Positions 1 to 7,974 of a DNA stretch of 26,106 nt are shown here, one piece after another. This DNA is from Rhodobacteraceae bacterium UBA996 (GTDB lineage: Bacteria > Pseudomonadota > Alphaproteobacteria > Rhodobacterales > Rhodobacteraceae): the NCBI GenBank assembly GCA_002291955.1, contig DBBA01000366.1:496-26601 (forward strand), written 5' to 3'. Each line of letters begins with the position of its first letter. Position 1 is the stretch's first letter. Position numbers and translations under genes: made by a program. The notes beneath the pieces were generated by a model. It was not told the origin of the DNA. It did no database searches and saw nothing but the letters and a program-made list of their open reading frames with translations.

Positions 1-40
1 CGCCGCAGGCGGCGGGCGTGATGTCGAGCACGACCCTCAT
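1..40 (-). CDS. 5' end of a gene cut by the window edge, possibly a glycosyltransferase
   Basis: Only the first 13 codons are present, reading MRVVLDITPAACG on the minus strand. The ATG overlaps the TGA of the upstream sulfotransferase-like gene in an ATGA arrangement, the usual sign of translational coupling in this operon. An M-R-V-V-L-D-x-T-P opening is typical of GT4-type glycosyltransferases, which would suit the neighbouring GT61 and GT2-like genes, but 13 residues are too few to assign a family. The rest of the gene lies outside the window. Confidence 0.55.
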   Translation of the reverse strand, partial: MRVVLDITPAACG

Positions 41-678
41 GCGTCGTCGTCCGGGTCGTCGTCGCCCGTCGCCGTGCGGCGGGTGTTGGCGTTGGCCACC
101 CCCCACCACGGCAGGTCGATCCCGAGGAACCCGGCCAGCCGGTCGCGGGCGTCGGGCGCCTCGACCGGCAGTTCGAGAAAGTCGTCGGCCCCCGCGAACA
201 CCTGCCGACAGAACGCGTGGTGCCCCTCGATCCAGCGGATGCGCTGGGCGTCGGTCGCGCCATACCCCTCGGGCAGGCCGGGCACGGCGGCATCGGGCAG
301 GCGGCGGCGCCCGAGGTTCGACCAGCGGCCCATGCTGTCGGAAATCCGTGCGGCCGGGCGCACCGTCAGGACAAAGCGCATCCCCGGGTGGCGGTCGCGA
401 AGGCCGGAAATCAGCCCCCAGTCGGTCTGCGGCCACAGGTTCAGCCCGTCGCGCACGATGGAACACTCGGTCGCGGCATCGAAATCGGACAGGTGCTGCC
501 AGGGATCGCCGGTGGAAAACCAGCCGTCATACATCAGGCGGCCGACATAGCCGCGCACGGTGGACTGGCCCGCGCGCACCTTCCAGTCGGCCACCCGCAG
601 GCCCGCGGCGGTCAGCGCCTGACCCAGCGTCGTGGTGCCCGACTTGGGCAGGCCGAGGTTCATGACCTTAAGCGGCAT
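37..678 (-). CDS. sulfotransferase-like P-loop protein
   Basis: A 213-residue protein with a 5'-phosphosulfate-binding-type loop near the N-terminus (GLPKSGTTTLGQAL, residues 9-22). A later R-x-x-R-x-D-S-x-x-x-W stretch resembles the 3'-phosphate-binding region of PAPS-dependent sulfotransferases, so the likely role is sulfate transfer to a glycan or lipid. The start at 678 (MPLKVMNLG) overlaps the 3' end of the upstream glycosyltransferase by 11 bp. An ATG at 663 preceded by TAAGG is an alternative, and the longer frame up to 753 is merely open inside the neighbour. The C-terminus is acidic (DDDPDDDA). The operon context supports surface-glycan modification. The exact substrate cannot be read from sequence. 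Confidence 0.7.
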   Translation of the reverse strand: MPLKVMNLGLPKSGTTTLGQALTAAGLRVADWKVRAGQSTVRGYVGRLMYDGWFSTGDPWQHLSDFDAATECSIVRDGLNLWPQTDWGLISGLRDRHPGMRFVLTVRPAARISDSMGRWSNLGRRRLPDAAVPGLPEGYGATDAQRIRWIEGHHAFCRQVFAGADDFLELPVEAPDARDRLAGFLGIDLPWWGVANANTRRTATGDDDPDDDA

Positions 679-1702
679 GCCACAGCCCCAGCGCGCGCAG
701 CGCCGCTTCTTCCTCGACCGGGAGGGTCGGGGCGGCCCGCAGGGCAGCGACAAGATCCGGCATCTGCGCCCGCATCTGGGCGGCCTTGGCGCGGTGGCGG
801 TCCACGCAGAGCCGGTGCAGGCGGTCCACCTCGGGGTCGGCGCGGAGGTCTGCGATCCCGGCCAGCGTCCTTGGCAGGTGGCGCAGGACAGTGGGGCTGT
901 CGCAGCCGCCGTCGTTCCGCGCCCGCCAGTAGTCCAGATCGAAGGCCCGGTCCGGCCGGTTCACGTCGCCCCGGTCGAGCTTGACAAGGTAGCTGTCGAG
1001 CGACCGCAGCGCGTAGTGGTTCAGCGTGGCATGGGCGCGCGCGCCCGCCGCCGGAAAGGCGCGGATGCGGCGCTTGCGGGCGGCGGCGGCGAAGTCGGGC
1101 GGCACGGGGCGGCCCGATCCGTCGGTCCAGGCAATCGCCGCCGGGTCCGTTCCGCGCTTCACGAAGGGCCGGTGCGCGCCGATGTACTGCAGGGGAAAGT
1201 CGCGGCGGAACAGGGTCTTGACCTCGATCGCCATATCCGCGCCCCACAGGTCGGGGTCATGGGTGCGGGTGAACTGGCCAGTCACGGGGGCGTCGTCGAA
1301 CGCCTCGACCCCGCCATTGGCGAAGAAGCGGAACGGGAGGGAGATCGCCTGCGGGTCGCCGCAGGCCGCGATCAGGTCGGGCAACGTGCCGCCGCTGGCG
1401 TGGATGTCCACGAATTCGTCCACGTCGGTGACCAGCACCCAGTCGGCCGCCCGGACCAGCGGGTGGCGTGCGGCGGCCTTGAGCGCCTCCATCTGGTAGG
1501 CGCGGCCCTGGGCGGGGTTCGGCAGGTGCGTGACGACCCCGCGCGCGGCCAGCGCGTCGAGAAGCGCGTCGGTGCCGTCGGTGCAGTCGTTGGAATAGAA
1601 CAGGAAATCCGTCACCCCCGCCGCCCGGTGAAAGGCGATCCATTCCAGAAGGAACGGGCCTTCGTTCCGCACGCAGGTGACGGCGGTGATGCGGAGCGTC
1701 AC
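668..1702 (-). CDS. glycosyltransferase, GT2/GT92-like
   Basis: A 344-residue protein starting at GTG 1702, which overlaps the TGA of the GT61 gene (GTGA, 4 bp). It has a GT-A fold signature: the nucleotide-binding opening TCVRNEGPFLLEW (residues 9-21), the segment FYSNDCTDGT, and a DxD metal-binding motif D93-V-D95 in VTDVDEFVDI. The C-terminal third is rich in Arg and His and ends a few bases inside the sulfotransferase-like gene. Such proteins transfer a sugar from a nucleotide-sugar donor and act in the cytoplasm or at the inner membrane face. The frame stays open upstream to 2818 only because it shadows the GT61 gene. Acceptor and donor are unknown. Confidence 0.8.
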   Translation of the reverse strand: MTLRITAVTCVRNEGPFLLEWIAFHRAAGVTDFLFYSNDCTDGTDALLDALAARGVVTHLPNPAQGRAYQMEALKAAARHPLVRAADWVLVTDVDEFVDIHASGGTLPDLIAACGDPQAISLPFRFFANGGVEAFDDAPVTGQFTRTHDPDLWGADMAIEVKTLFRRDFPLQYIGAHRPFVKRGTDPAAIAWTDGSGRPVPPDFAAAARKRRIRAFPAAGARAHATLNHYALRSLDSYLVKLDRGDVNRPDRAFDLDYWRARNDGGCDSPTVLRHLPRTLAGIADLRADPEVDRLHRLCVDRHRAKAAQMRAQMPDLVAALRAAPTLPVEEEAALRALGLWHAA

Positions 1703-2874
1703 GAGGGCGCGCCCACGGCCGGACCGTCCGCCTTGCGGCGCGCGCGGGTGTCCGGGCGGAGTTTCCGCACCAGGCGGATCCCGTCCTTCAGGCTTTCCCG
1801 CCCCTTGGCCTCGGCCACGATCTCGCGGAAGCGGGGGGCGGGCCAGGGGGCACCGGCGGGGATGAACCCGCCCTCGGTCAGGGCGGCCTGAAGGCGCGCG
1901 AAGTCCACCTGACCAAAGGCGTTGCGGTTGGCCCGGCCCGTCCCCTCGGGCACCCAGTCGGCTACCAGCGCATCGATCATCCGGGGCGCCCGGCCGGTGA
2001 AGGCCGCGATATGGGTCGCGATGCCGTCGGGCACGCCCGAGGACCGGCGCAGGATCACCGCGATATCCTTGGGCGAGGGGTCCGCAAAGGCGAGCATGTG
2101 AAAGGCCGACCCGTCCGGGCCGACGACTGATCGCGCGGCGCGGTAGGCGGCGACCTGTGCGGCGATGGCGTGTTTCTGCGGGTGGAACACGGCATAGTCG
2201 GCCTGTTCCATCGCGGCCTCGATCCTGGGTTCGGTCAGGATCCCGCCCTCGGCCCCGCCGAGGGCCGACCGTGACAGGTACAGGCGCGGCCGACCGTCCG
2301 GGGCGATGCCGCGGGCGAAGCGGTCGCGGATGAAGGCCCGAAACAGGGCGGTTCCGGCGAACATCGGTCCGATCCCGAAGCCCTGGCCCGGGATGACCAG
2401 TTCCTCGACCTGCGTCGGGCGATCCAGCACGCGGACCGGCAGGCCGAGGTCGAAGAGGTCGAACATCTCGGTCTGCCAGGCCGACAGCGCCTCGACCCGG
2501 CCCGGCCGCTTGGGCAGGAACACGATCCCGTCGAGGGACCCGGCATGGCCGAGCGCCCAGAGTCGCGGCAGGCTTTCGCACAGGAAGTGGCCGAAATGCG
2601 CCCAGAGCTGCCCGGCATAGAGGTGGCGGCCGGGCAGGCGCGGCACCGCGCCGGCGGGCGGGGAAGGCGCGGTCATCGTCGGGCGCGGGCCGCGCCATGT
2701 CACGGCGTGGGGGCAGGGCGTCCCGTCGGCGGCCAGCACGCCGGCCGGCTGCACCATCGCCGACACCACGGGTGGCACCGCCACGGCGTCCCGCAGGGTG
2801 ACGATCTCGTGCGACCATCCGCCCCCGGGGTCGGGCGGCAGGGACGCATCAGAGCCGAGCGGCGTGAGGGACAT
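1699..2874 (-). CDS. glycosyltransferase family 61 protein
   Basis: A 391-residue protein with the hallmark of GT61 (DUF563): Y-A-G-Q-L-W-A-H-F-G-H-F-L-x-E-S-L-x-R-L-W at about residues 86-106, followed by a predicted Rossmann-like half with LYLSRSALGG and VVGPDGSAFHMLAFADP. It is the first gene of a minus-strand operon with a GT2-like enzyme, a sulfotransferase-like protein and a further partial gene. Coupled overlaps suggest the products act on one glycan. The start at 2874 (MSLTPLGSD) has only a weak ribosome site. A CTAG tetranucleotide 51 bp upstream may mark the promoter. Confidence 0.8.
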   Translation of the reverse strand: MSLTPLGSDASLPPDPGGGWSHEIVTLRDAVAVPPVVSAMVQPAGVLAADGTPCPHAVTWRGPRPTMTAPSPPAGAVPRLPGRHLYAGQLWAHFGHFLCESLPRLWALGHAGSLDGIVFLPKRPGRVEALSAWQTEMFDLFDLGLPVRVLDRPTQVEELVIPGQGFGIGPMFAGTALFRAFIRDRFARGIAPDGRPRLYLSRSALGGAEGGILTEPRIEAAMEQADYAVFHPQKHAIAAQVAAYRAARSVVGPDGSAFHMLAFADPSPKDIAVILRRSSGVPDGIATHIAAFTGRAPRMIDALVADWVPEGTGRANRNAFGQVDFARLQAALTEGGFIPAGAPWPAPRFREIVAEAKGRESLKDGIRLVRKLRPDTRARRKADGPAVGAPS

Positions 2875-2980
2875 GCGGTTGACTGCCCGTGGTGGCCCGG
2901 GTCTGGCGCCCGGCTGCGGTCAGACTAGCCGATCCCGGGCACCTTGGGAATCCGGGGTGGCGCAATGGCCAAGGGCAGGA

Positions 2981-3042
2981 GGCTGTCTGCCCCCCGCGCA
3001 ACCCCCCGCACACACCGAGGATACTTTCGGCGCCCCGAAGGG
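2981..3042 (+). repeat. composite intergenic element, degenerate copy A
   Basis: A GTCTGCCCCCC segment followed by GAGGATACTT and a terminal GAAGGGTCAG. This is the same order as the clearer copies at 13096-13166 (plus) and 6361-6480 (minus). It fills most of the 168-bp gap between the GT61 start and the gcdH stop and runs up to the gcdH stop codon. Similar elements are, from memory, common between Rhodobacterales genes. No function is established here. Confidence 0.4.
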
Positions 3043-4275
3043 TCAGACGAACGCCTGCAGCCCGGTGATCGCGCGGCCCAGGATCAGGGCATGCACGTCA
3101 TGCGTGCCTTCATAGGTGTTCACGGTCTCGAGGTTCGCCATGTGGCGGAACACCGGGAAGGCGTCCGAGATGCCGTTGCCGCCCAGCATGTCGCGGGCAT
3201 CGCGCGCGATCGCCAGCGCCGCGCCGCAGTTGTTGCGCTTGATCAGGCTGATCATCTCGGGTGCGGCGCGGGCGTCGTCCATCAGGCGGCCGACCTGCAG
3301 GCTTGCCTGCAGGCCCAGCGCGATCTGGGTGGACATGTCGGCGAGCTTCTTCTGGTAAAGCTGCGTCTGCGCCAGCGGGCGGCCGAACTGCCTGCGGTCA
3401 AGGCCGTACTGGCGCGCGGTGTGGAAACACGCCTCGGCCGCGCCCATCACGCCCCAGGAGATGCCGTAGCGCGCGCGGTTGAGGCAGCCGAACGGGCCCT
3501 TCAGCCCCTCGACCCCGGGCAGAAGCGCGTCGTCGCCGACCTCGACCCCGTCCATCACGATCTCGCCGGTGATCGAGGACCGCAGCGACAGCTTGCCGCC
3601 GATCTTGGGGGCGGACAGGCCCCGGGTGCCCTTCTCCAGCACGAAGCCGCGGATCTTGCCGCCGTGCGCGTCGGACTTGGCCCAGACGACGAAGACATCG
3701 GCAATGGGGGCGTTGCTGATCCACATCTTGGATCCGGTCAGCACATAGCCCCCGTCGACCTTCCGCGCCGTGGTCTTCATGCCCGCGGGGTCGGACCCGG
3801 CATCGGGTTCGGTCAGGCCGAAGCAGCCGATCCAGTCGCCCCGGGCCAGCCGCGGCAGGTAGCGGGCGCGTTGCGCATCGGTGCCGTAGGCGTGGATCGG
3901 ATACATCACGAGCGACGACTGCACGCTCATCATGCTGCGATAGCCGCTGTCGATGCGCTCGACCTCGCGCGCGACCAGGCCATAGGCGACGTAGCCCGCG
4001 CCAAGACCGCCGTGCGCCTCGGGGATCGTGACGCCCAGAAGCCCGGCCTCGCCCATCTCGGCAAAGATCGCGGGGTCGGTCGTCTCGTCGGACCAGGCTT
4101 TCGTGACCCGGGGCGCCAGCCGGTCCTGGGCAAAGGCGCGGGCCCCATCGCGCAGCATCCGCTCGTCCTCGGACAACTGGTCGTCCAGGCGCAGGGGATC
4201 GTCCCAGGCATAGCGGCCGAGGTCGGGTGCGTCCTTGGCGGCGAGCGCGGGGGAAATCGGGGTGGCGAGGGTCAT
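3043..4275 (-). CDS. gcdH: glutaryl-CoA dehydrogenase
   Basis: A 410-residue acyl-CoA dehydrogenase that oxidises and decarboxylates glutaryl-CoA to crotonyl-CoA (lysine, tryptophan and aromatic breakdown), passing electrons to ETF. Family-specific stretches are visible: RSMMSVQSSLVMYPI (which carries the substrate-carboxylate Arg in characterised GCDHs), the flavin loop CFGLTEPDAGSDP, and the C-terminal NTYEGTHDVHALILGRAITG with catalytic base E389. The start at 4275 is chosen because AGGAGGA lies just upstream; the frame extends to 4347 without support. It is monocistronic and divergent from the ompA-like gene, with a 157-bp shared upstream region. Length and motifs are complete, and the call is secure. 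Confidence 0.95.
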   Translation of the reverse strand: MTLATPISPALAAKDAPDLGRYAWDDPLRLDDQLSEDERMLRDGARAFAQDRLAPRVTKAWSDETTDPAIFAEMGEAGLLGVTIPEAHGGLGAGYVAYGLVAREVERIDSGYRSMMSVQSSLVMYPIHAYGTDAQRARYLPRLARGDWIGCFGLTEPDAGSDPAGMKTTARKVDGGYVLTGSKMWISNAPIADVFVVWAKSDAHGGKIRGFVLEKGTRGLSAPKIGGKLSLRSSITGEIVMDGVEVGDDALLPGVEGLKGPFGCLNRARYGISWGVMGAAEACFHTARQYGLDRRQFGRPLAQTQLYQKKLADMSTQIALGLQASLQVGRLMDDARAAPEMISLIKRNNCGAALAIARDARDMLGGNGISDAFPVFRHMANLETVNTYEGTHDVHALILGRAITGLQAFV

Positions 4276-4432
4276 GGCCGGGTCCTCCTGACGGGGGAAT
4301 ACCGCAGGGCGGTCGCGCGGTCCATGCGGCGGGTTCCCGCCGGTCACGGCGAATTGGCCTGCGCCCGGCAGAACCGGCGGCTAGACAGGGGGACGATCCG
4401 GCAATTGCCGCCGAACCGAGGGGTGAACCGCC

Positions 4433-6184
4433 ATGCAAACCGCGATCCTGCATCGCTTGCGCAATTCCACGGCGCTCGTTCTGGCGTTGTCGCTGGTGCT
4501 TCCCGCGCCGGTCCCGCTGCGTGCGCAGGATGTGCCGCCCTGCGCAGCTCAGGGCGGCGTGCCCTGCCTTGCGCCTGACGGGACGACGGTGGACACGCCA
4601 GAGGGACTGATCGAACTGTTGCTGACGGTGCCTGACGCCGCTCCCGGGACGAACGAAGCCGCGCCCGCCCCTGAACCCGAGGTCGCCCCCGAACCTGAAA
4701 TTGCCCCTGAACCCGAGGTCGCCCCGGTTCCAGAGGTCGTGCCGGACCCGGCGCCTGTCCCCGACGTGATCCCGGAGACGGTGCCCGAGCCGGTCCCCGA
4801 GTCGGGACCTGTCCCCGAGTCGGCACCTGTCCCCGAGCCCACGCCTGTCCCCGAGCCCACGCCTGTGCCCGCGACCGAGCCTGTGCCCGAGGCGGTCCCT
4901 GTGCCCGAGGCGGTGCCGGTACCGGAGGCGACGCCGGTGCCAGAAGCAGCACCCGTGCCCGAAGCCGCAACGGTGCCCGAGGCAGTACCCGCACCGTTGC
5001 CCGAGGCCACGCCGTTGCCTGAGGCCACCGCACCGGTCCCCGTGCCCGACGCGGTGACGGTCGCGCCCACCGACGTTGCAATCCCTTCCCAGCCGGACCC
5101 CGTGCTGGTCGAGGCCCCGCCGGAAACCGCCGCGGCCGCCGCGGCCGAGGGCGCCCCTCCCGCAACGGCCGAGGTTGTCGAGGAGATCGTGACCGGCGAC
5201 ACCGCACGCGCCGCGACCGAGGATTTCGAGACGACGGTCAGCGGCCGGTCGCGGTCCGGCGACGACGACCGTCAGTTGTCCGACTTCGAGAAGGCGCTGA
5301 TCGTGGGCCTTGGCGCGGTTGCCGTCGGCGCCATCCTGACCAACGGCAACCGGGTCGTGGCGAACTCGGGCGACCGGGTCGTGGTCGAGGATGGCCAGGG
5401 CGCGCTGACCGTGCTCAAGGACGAGGACGCGATCCTGCGCCAGCCCGGCGCGCAGGTCCGGACCGAGACCTTCTCGGACGGATCGTCGCGCAGCTTCGTC
5501 ACCCGCGACGATGGCAGCCGGATCGAGACGATCCGCGGGCCGGATGGCCGGGTGCTGCGCCGCGCACGCCTGTTGCCGGACGGGACCGAGATCCTGCTGT
5601 TCGACGACACCATCCCCGAGGACCGGATCGACGTGACCGCGCTGCCCGCGCCGGTGCCCGCCCTGACCCTGTCCGAGATCGAGGCGCGGGACGCCGACGC
5701 GCTCGCGCGGGCGATCGCGCGGCTGCAGGCCGAGGACCGTGCGCGCACGGATGCCGCCCGCTTCTCGCTGCGGCAGGTGCGCGAGGTGCGCGCCGTGCGC
5801 GAGGTCGCCCCCGAGATCGCGCTGGATGTCACCTTTGCCACCGGGTCGGCCGCCATTCCGCCGGAACAGGCGGGGCGACTGCTTGCGTTGGGGCAGGCGA
5901 TGAACGGGCTGATCGCCGCCAACCCGCGCGAGGTGTTCCTGATCGAGGGCCACACCGACGCGACGGGTGCGGCCGAGTTCAACCTGGCCCTGTCGGACCG
6001 CCGCGCCGAATCGGTGGCGCTGGCGCTGACCCAGTTCTTCGGGGTGCCGCCCGAGAGCATGGTCGTGCAGGGCTATGGCGAATCGGCGCTGCTGATCCTG
6101 ACGCTCGAGGCCGAGGAGGCCAACCGCCGGGCGACCGTCCGCCGCATCACGCCGCTGTTGCGCGAGATCGTCGCCAGCCGCTGA
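4433..6184 (+). CDS. OmpA-family protein with proline-rich PVPE linker
   Basis: A 583-residue envelope protein. The N-terminus has a signal peptide (basic MQTAILHRLRN, hydrophobic core, cleavage probably after LRAQ). Residues about 75-205 are a Pro/Glu/Val linker of PVPE, APEPE and similar units. A short hydrophobic Gly/Ala segment (ALIVGLGAVAVGAIL, about residue 290) is followed by a DGS/DGR-rich region that reads like beta strands. Residues about 462-580 form an OmpA C-terminal domain with EGHTDATG. D509 and R524 have the same 15-residue spacing as the diaminopimelate-binding Asp and Arg of E. coli OmpA, so peptidoglycan binding is likely. There is no N-terminal OmpA barrel. The function is probably to anchor or span the cell wall. 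A GAGGGGTG ribosome site precedes the start. Confidence 0.8.
   Translation: MQTAILHRLRNSTALVLALSLVLPAPVPLRAQDVPPCAAQGGVPCLAPDGTTVDTPEGLIELLLTVPDAAPGTNEAAPAPEPEVAPEPEIAPEPEVAPVPEVVPDPAPVPDVIPETVPEPVPESGPVPESAPVPEPTPVPEPTPVPATEPVPEAVPVPEAVPVPEATPVPEAAPVPEAATVPEAVPAPLPEATPLPEATAPVPVPDAVTVAPTDVAIPSQPDPVLVEAPPETAAAAAAEGAPPATAEVVEEIVTGDTARAATEDFETTVSGRSRSGDDDRQLSDFEKALIVGLGAVAVGAILTNGNRVVANSGDRVVVEDGQGALTVLKDEDAILRQPGAQVRTETFSDGSSRSFVTRDDGSRIETIRGPDGRVLRRARLLPDGTEILLFDDTIPEDRIDVTALPAPVPALTLSEIEARDADALARAIARLQAEDRARTDAARFSLRQVREVRAVREVAPEIALDVTFATGSAAIPPEQAGRLLALGQAMNGLIAANPREVFLIEGHTDATGAAEFNLALSDRRAESVALALTQFFGVPPESMVVQGYGESALLILTLEAEEANRRATVRRITPLLREIVASR
4663..5055 (+). repeat. in-gene repeat encoding PVPE/APEPE units
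   Basis: An imperfect tandem array with a core such as GTGCCCGAGGCGGTCCCC, inside the OmpA-family gene. The units keep the reading frame and code for Pro-Val-Pro-Glu-like tetra- to hexapeptides. It is a likely site of length variation between strains. Confidence 0.8.
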
Positions 6185-6360
6185 CCGCAGGCGCCCGGCA
6201 GGCGCGGGGGCGCTTCGCCGGTGCGCTTGCTTTGCAGGCGCGGACAGCCAGGGCCCGGTGCGCCGGCATCGCCGCGTCGCCGTGGCAAGCGGGTCCTTGA
6301 CCGAGGGCCGCCGCCCGGCCATCGGCCTTTGGCGGCAACCGACTGATTTGCCCCCCTTGC

Positions 6361-6390
6361 CCTTCATCCTGTCCCAAATATCCCGGGGGG
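6361..6390 (-). repeat. composite intergenic element, copy C core
   Basis: On the minus strand it reads CCCCCC then GGGATATTTGGGACAGGATG then AAGG. This nearly matches the plus-strand copy at 13132-13160. It lies in the 448-bp gap between the convergent ompA-like and dprA genes. Confidence 0.6.
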
Positions 6391-6404
6391 GTGAGGGCCG
6401 CTCG

Positions 6405-6429
6405 GAACGATGCCCGGTGGGCATCGTTC
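6405..6429. terminator. perfect hairpin between convergent genes, candidate bidirectional terminator
   Basis: GAACGATGCCC, a GGT loop, then the exact reverse complement GGGCATCGTTC: an 11-bp stem with a 3-nt loop. It sits 220 bp past the OmpA-family stop and about 200 bp past the dprA stop, in convergent orientation. There is no T-tract on either side, so the terminator role is inferred from position and structure. Confidence 0.5.
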
Positions 6430-6605
6430 AGGCCCGAACGCCCGAGGGCCATGCCCGAGGGCAGCGGGGGCAGAGCCCCCGTGGGGCCGCCCGGACCGAG
6501 GTACAGTGCACATCGGTCAGGCCCGAACACCCGAGCCCCATGGGCGAGGGTCCATGCCCGACGGCAAGCGGGGGTAGCGCCAACGCGGGGCCGCCGCGGC
6601 AGGAC
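6428..6605. repeat. imperfect tandem duplication, about 89-bp unit
   Basis: TCAGGCCCGAAC begins at 6428 and again at 6517. The first 33 bases of the units agree at about 27 positions, and both later carry GCGGGGG followed by GGGGCCGCC. Unit 1 includes the GC hairpin at 6466-6480. No convincing gene is seen anywhere in 6185-6632; frames that stay open there look like GC-driven shadows. Confidence 0.55.
6466..6480. terminator. GC hairpin GGGGGC-AGA-GCCCCC
   Basis: A 6-bp GC stem with a 3-nt loop, identical in reverse complement to the hairpin after ctaE (13096-13110). In both places it precedes the GGGATAYTTG element in the same relative orientation. It could help end dprA transcription; no T-tract is present. 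Confidence 0.4.
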
Positions 6606-6632
6606 GTACGCCCGGCAGGCGCGACGGGCGTC

Positions 6633-7802
6633 CTATACCCGCGAGACCAGTCCGCCCGCATGGCGGCGAATCCGCCCGTCGAGTTCGAGGTCGAGCAGCA
6701 CCGGCGCGACCTCGGCCTCGGACGCGTCGACGTCGCGGCGCAACTGGTCCACGGCCAGCGGCGACGGTCCCAGCCGGTCCAGGATCAGGCCGTGCAGCGC
6801 CGCCGCCTCGCGCAGCGGACGGGCGGCGGGCCGCGTCGCCGGGATCACTGGGGCGATGATCTCGCCCCGGGGGGCAGGGGCGGCCCGCTGCGGCGCCGGG
6901 GCCGAGATCGCCCCCAGCGCCTCGATCACGTCGGCGGCGTCGCGCACCAGGGTCGCGCCATCGCGGATCAGCATGTTGCAGCCGCCCGCGCGCGCGTCGA
7001 TCGGGTGGCCGGGCACGGCCAGCACCTCGCGCCCCAGATCGGCGGCGTCGCGCGCGGTGATCAGGCTGCCGGATTTCGCCGCGGCCTCCACCACCACGAC
7101 CCCGCGGCACAGGCCCGCCACGATCCGGTTGCGGGCGGGGAAGTGGCGCGCCTGCGGCTGCAGGCCCATCGGCTGTTCCGACAGGCGCAGGCCCTGATAG
7201 CCGATCTCCTGCGCCAGCACCGCATTCTCGGGCGGGTAGACCACGTCGACCCCGCCCGCGAGCACCGCGATGGTTCCGGTGCCCAGTGCCGCCTCGTGCG
7301 CGGCCGTGTCGATTCCACGCGCCAGCCCCGACACCACGACCCAGCCCGCCGCGCCCAGCCCCTCGGCCAGACCCTTGGCGGTGCGAAGTCCGAGCGAGGA
7401 GGCGTTGCGGGCGCCGACCAGGGCGACAAGCGGCCGCCCCAGAAGGTCGGCATTGCCGATGGCCCAGAGGAACGGCGGCGCGTCGGGCGTGTCGGCCAGA
7501 AGCGCGGGGTACAGCGGGTCACCCATCGCCACCATGCGCGCGCCGGCGATGCGCGCGGCGCGAAGCTCGGCCAGCGCGACCGGTTCGGGGCAGGGGGTGT
7601 AGTCGTCGATCCCGGCCATGCGCGCCACCTCGGGCAGCGCGGCGAGCGCCGCATCGGCGCTGTGATGTTCGGCCATCAGGCGCCGGAAGGTCGACGGACC
7701 GACACGGCGCGAGCGCAGGAGACGGACCCAGCCCAGCTTCTCTTCCTCGCGGTGGGGTGGGGTGAGGGGGGTGAGGGAAGGAGGGGTGTGATCCTCGGCC
7801 AT
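6633..7802 (-). CDS. dprA: DNA-processing protein DprA (Smf)
   Basis: A 389-residue protein that binds incoming single-stranded DNA and loads RecA during transformation, or during gene-transfer-agent uptake in Rhodobacter. The Rossmann-like core is clear: LVALVGARNASSLG (GARNAS at residues 130-135), VVSGLARGIDTAAHEAAL, GTIAVLAGGVDVVYPPEN, FPARNRIVAGL, SGSLITARDAADLGREVLAVPG and GCNMLIRDGA. An N-terminal HhH/SAM-like region precedes it, and a C-terminal winged-helix domain ends GLVSRV. The start at 7802 (MAEDHTPP) is preferred over 7835, although the AGGA upstream is rather far. A CtrA-type site lies 42-57 bp upstream. It follows tldD on the same strand after 172 bp, so it probably has its own promoter. 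Confidence 0.93.
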   Translation of the reverse strand: MAEDHTPPSLTPLTPPHREEEKLGWVRLLRSRRVGPSTFRRLMAEHHSADAALAALPEVARMAGIDDYTPCPEPVALAELRAARIAGARMVAMGDPLYPALLADTPDAPPFLWAIGNADLLGRPLVALVGARNASSLGLRTAKGLAEGLGAAGWVVVSGLARGIDTAAHEAALGTGTIAVLAGGVDVVYPPENAVLAQEIGYQGLRLSEQPMGLQPQARHFPARNRIVAGLCRGVVVVEAAAKSGSLITARDAADLGREVLAVPGHPIDARAGGCNMLIRDGATLVRDAADVIEALGAISAPAPQRAAPAPRGEIIAPVIPATRPAARPLREAAALHGLILDRLGPSPLAVDQLRRDVDASEAEVAPVLLDLELDGRIRRHAGGLVSRV

Positions 7803-7843
7803 GCTGGGTCCGTTCCTGCGAGGCCAGTGATGCACCGCCGATG

Positions 7844-7859
7844 GTTAACGGGGACTTAA
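7844..7859 (-). promoter_or_regulatory. CtrA-type binding site upstream of dprA
   Basis: On the minus strand it reads TTAAGTCCCCGTTAAC, a perfect match to the alphaproteobacterial CtrA consensus TTAA-N7-TTAAC. It is oriented towards dprA, about 40 bp ahead of the start, and lies in an unusually AT-rich patch. In Rhodobacter capsulatus, dprA and other DNA-uptake genes are CtrA-dependent, so the placement makes biological sense. Binding itself is inferred. Confidence 0.7.
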
Positions 7860-7974
7860 GGACCAAGGTCCAATGCGAAAAATCTTCTGGGGAATGGCGA
7901 AGCCCATGAAAGGATGCGGAAGTTTCCTGCGTCCCGGGCCGTGTGGACGCAGGTGTGCGCGCGTGTCGCAAGGC

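Noticed and set aside
632..1891. Plus-strand open frame of 419 codons
   Set aside because: Antisense to the GT2/GT92-like gene, which has clear catalytic motifs on the minus strand.
3398..6424. Open frame of 1008 codons on the minus strand
   Set aside because: It is antisense to the OmpA-family gene and runs into gcdH in another frame. Composition is that of a GC-rich shadow (Arg/Gly/His repeats mirroring the PVPE linker).
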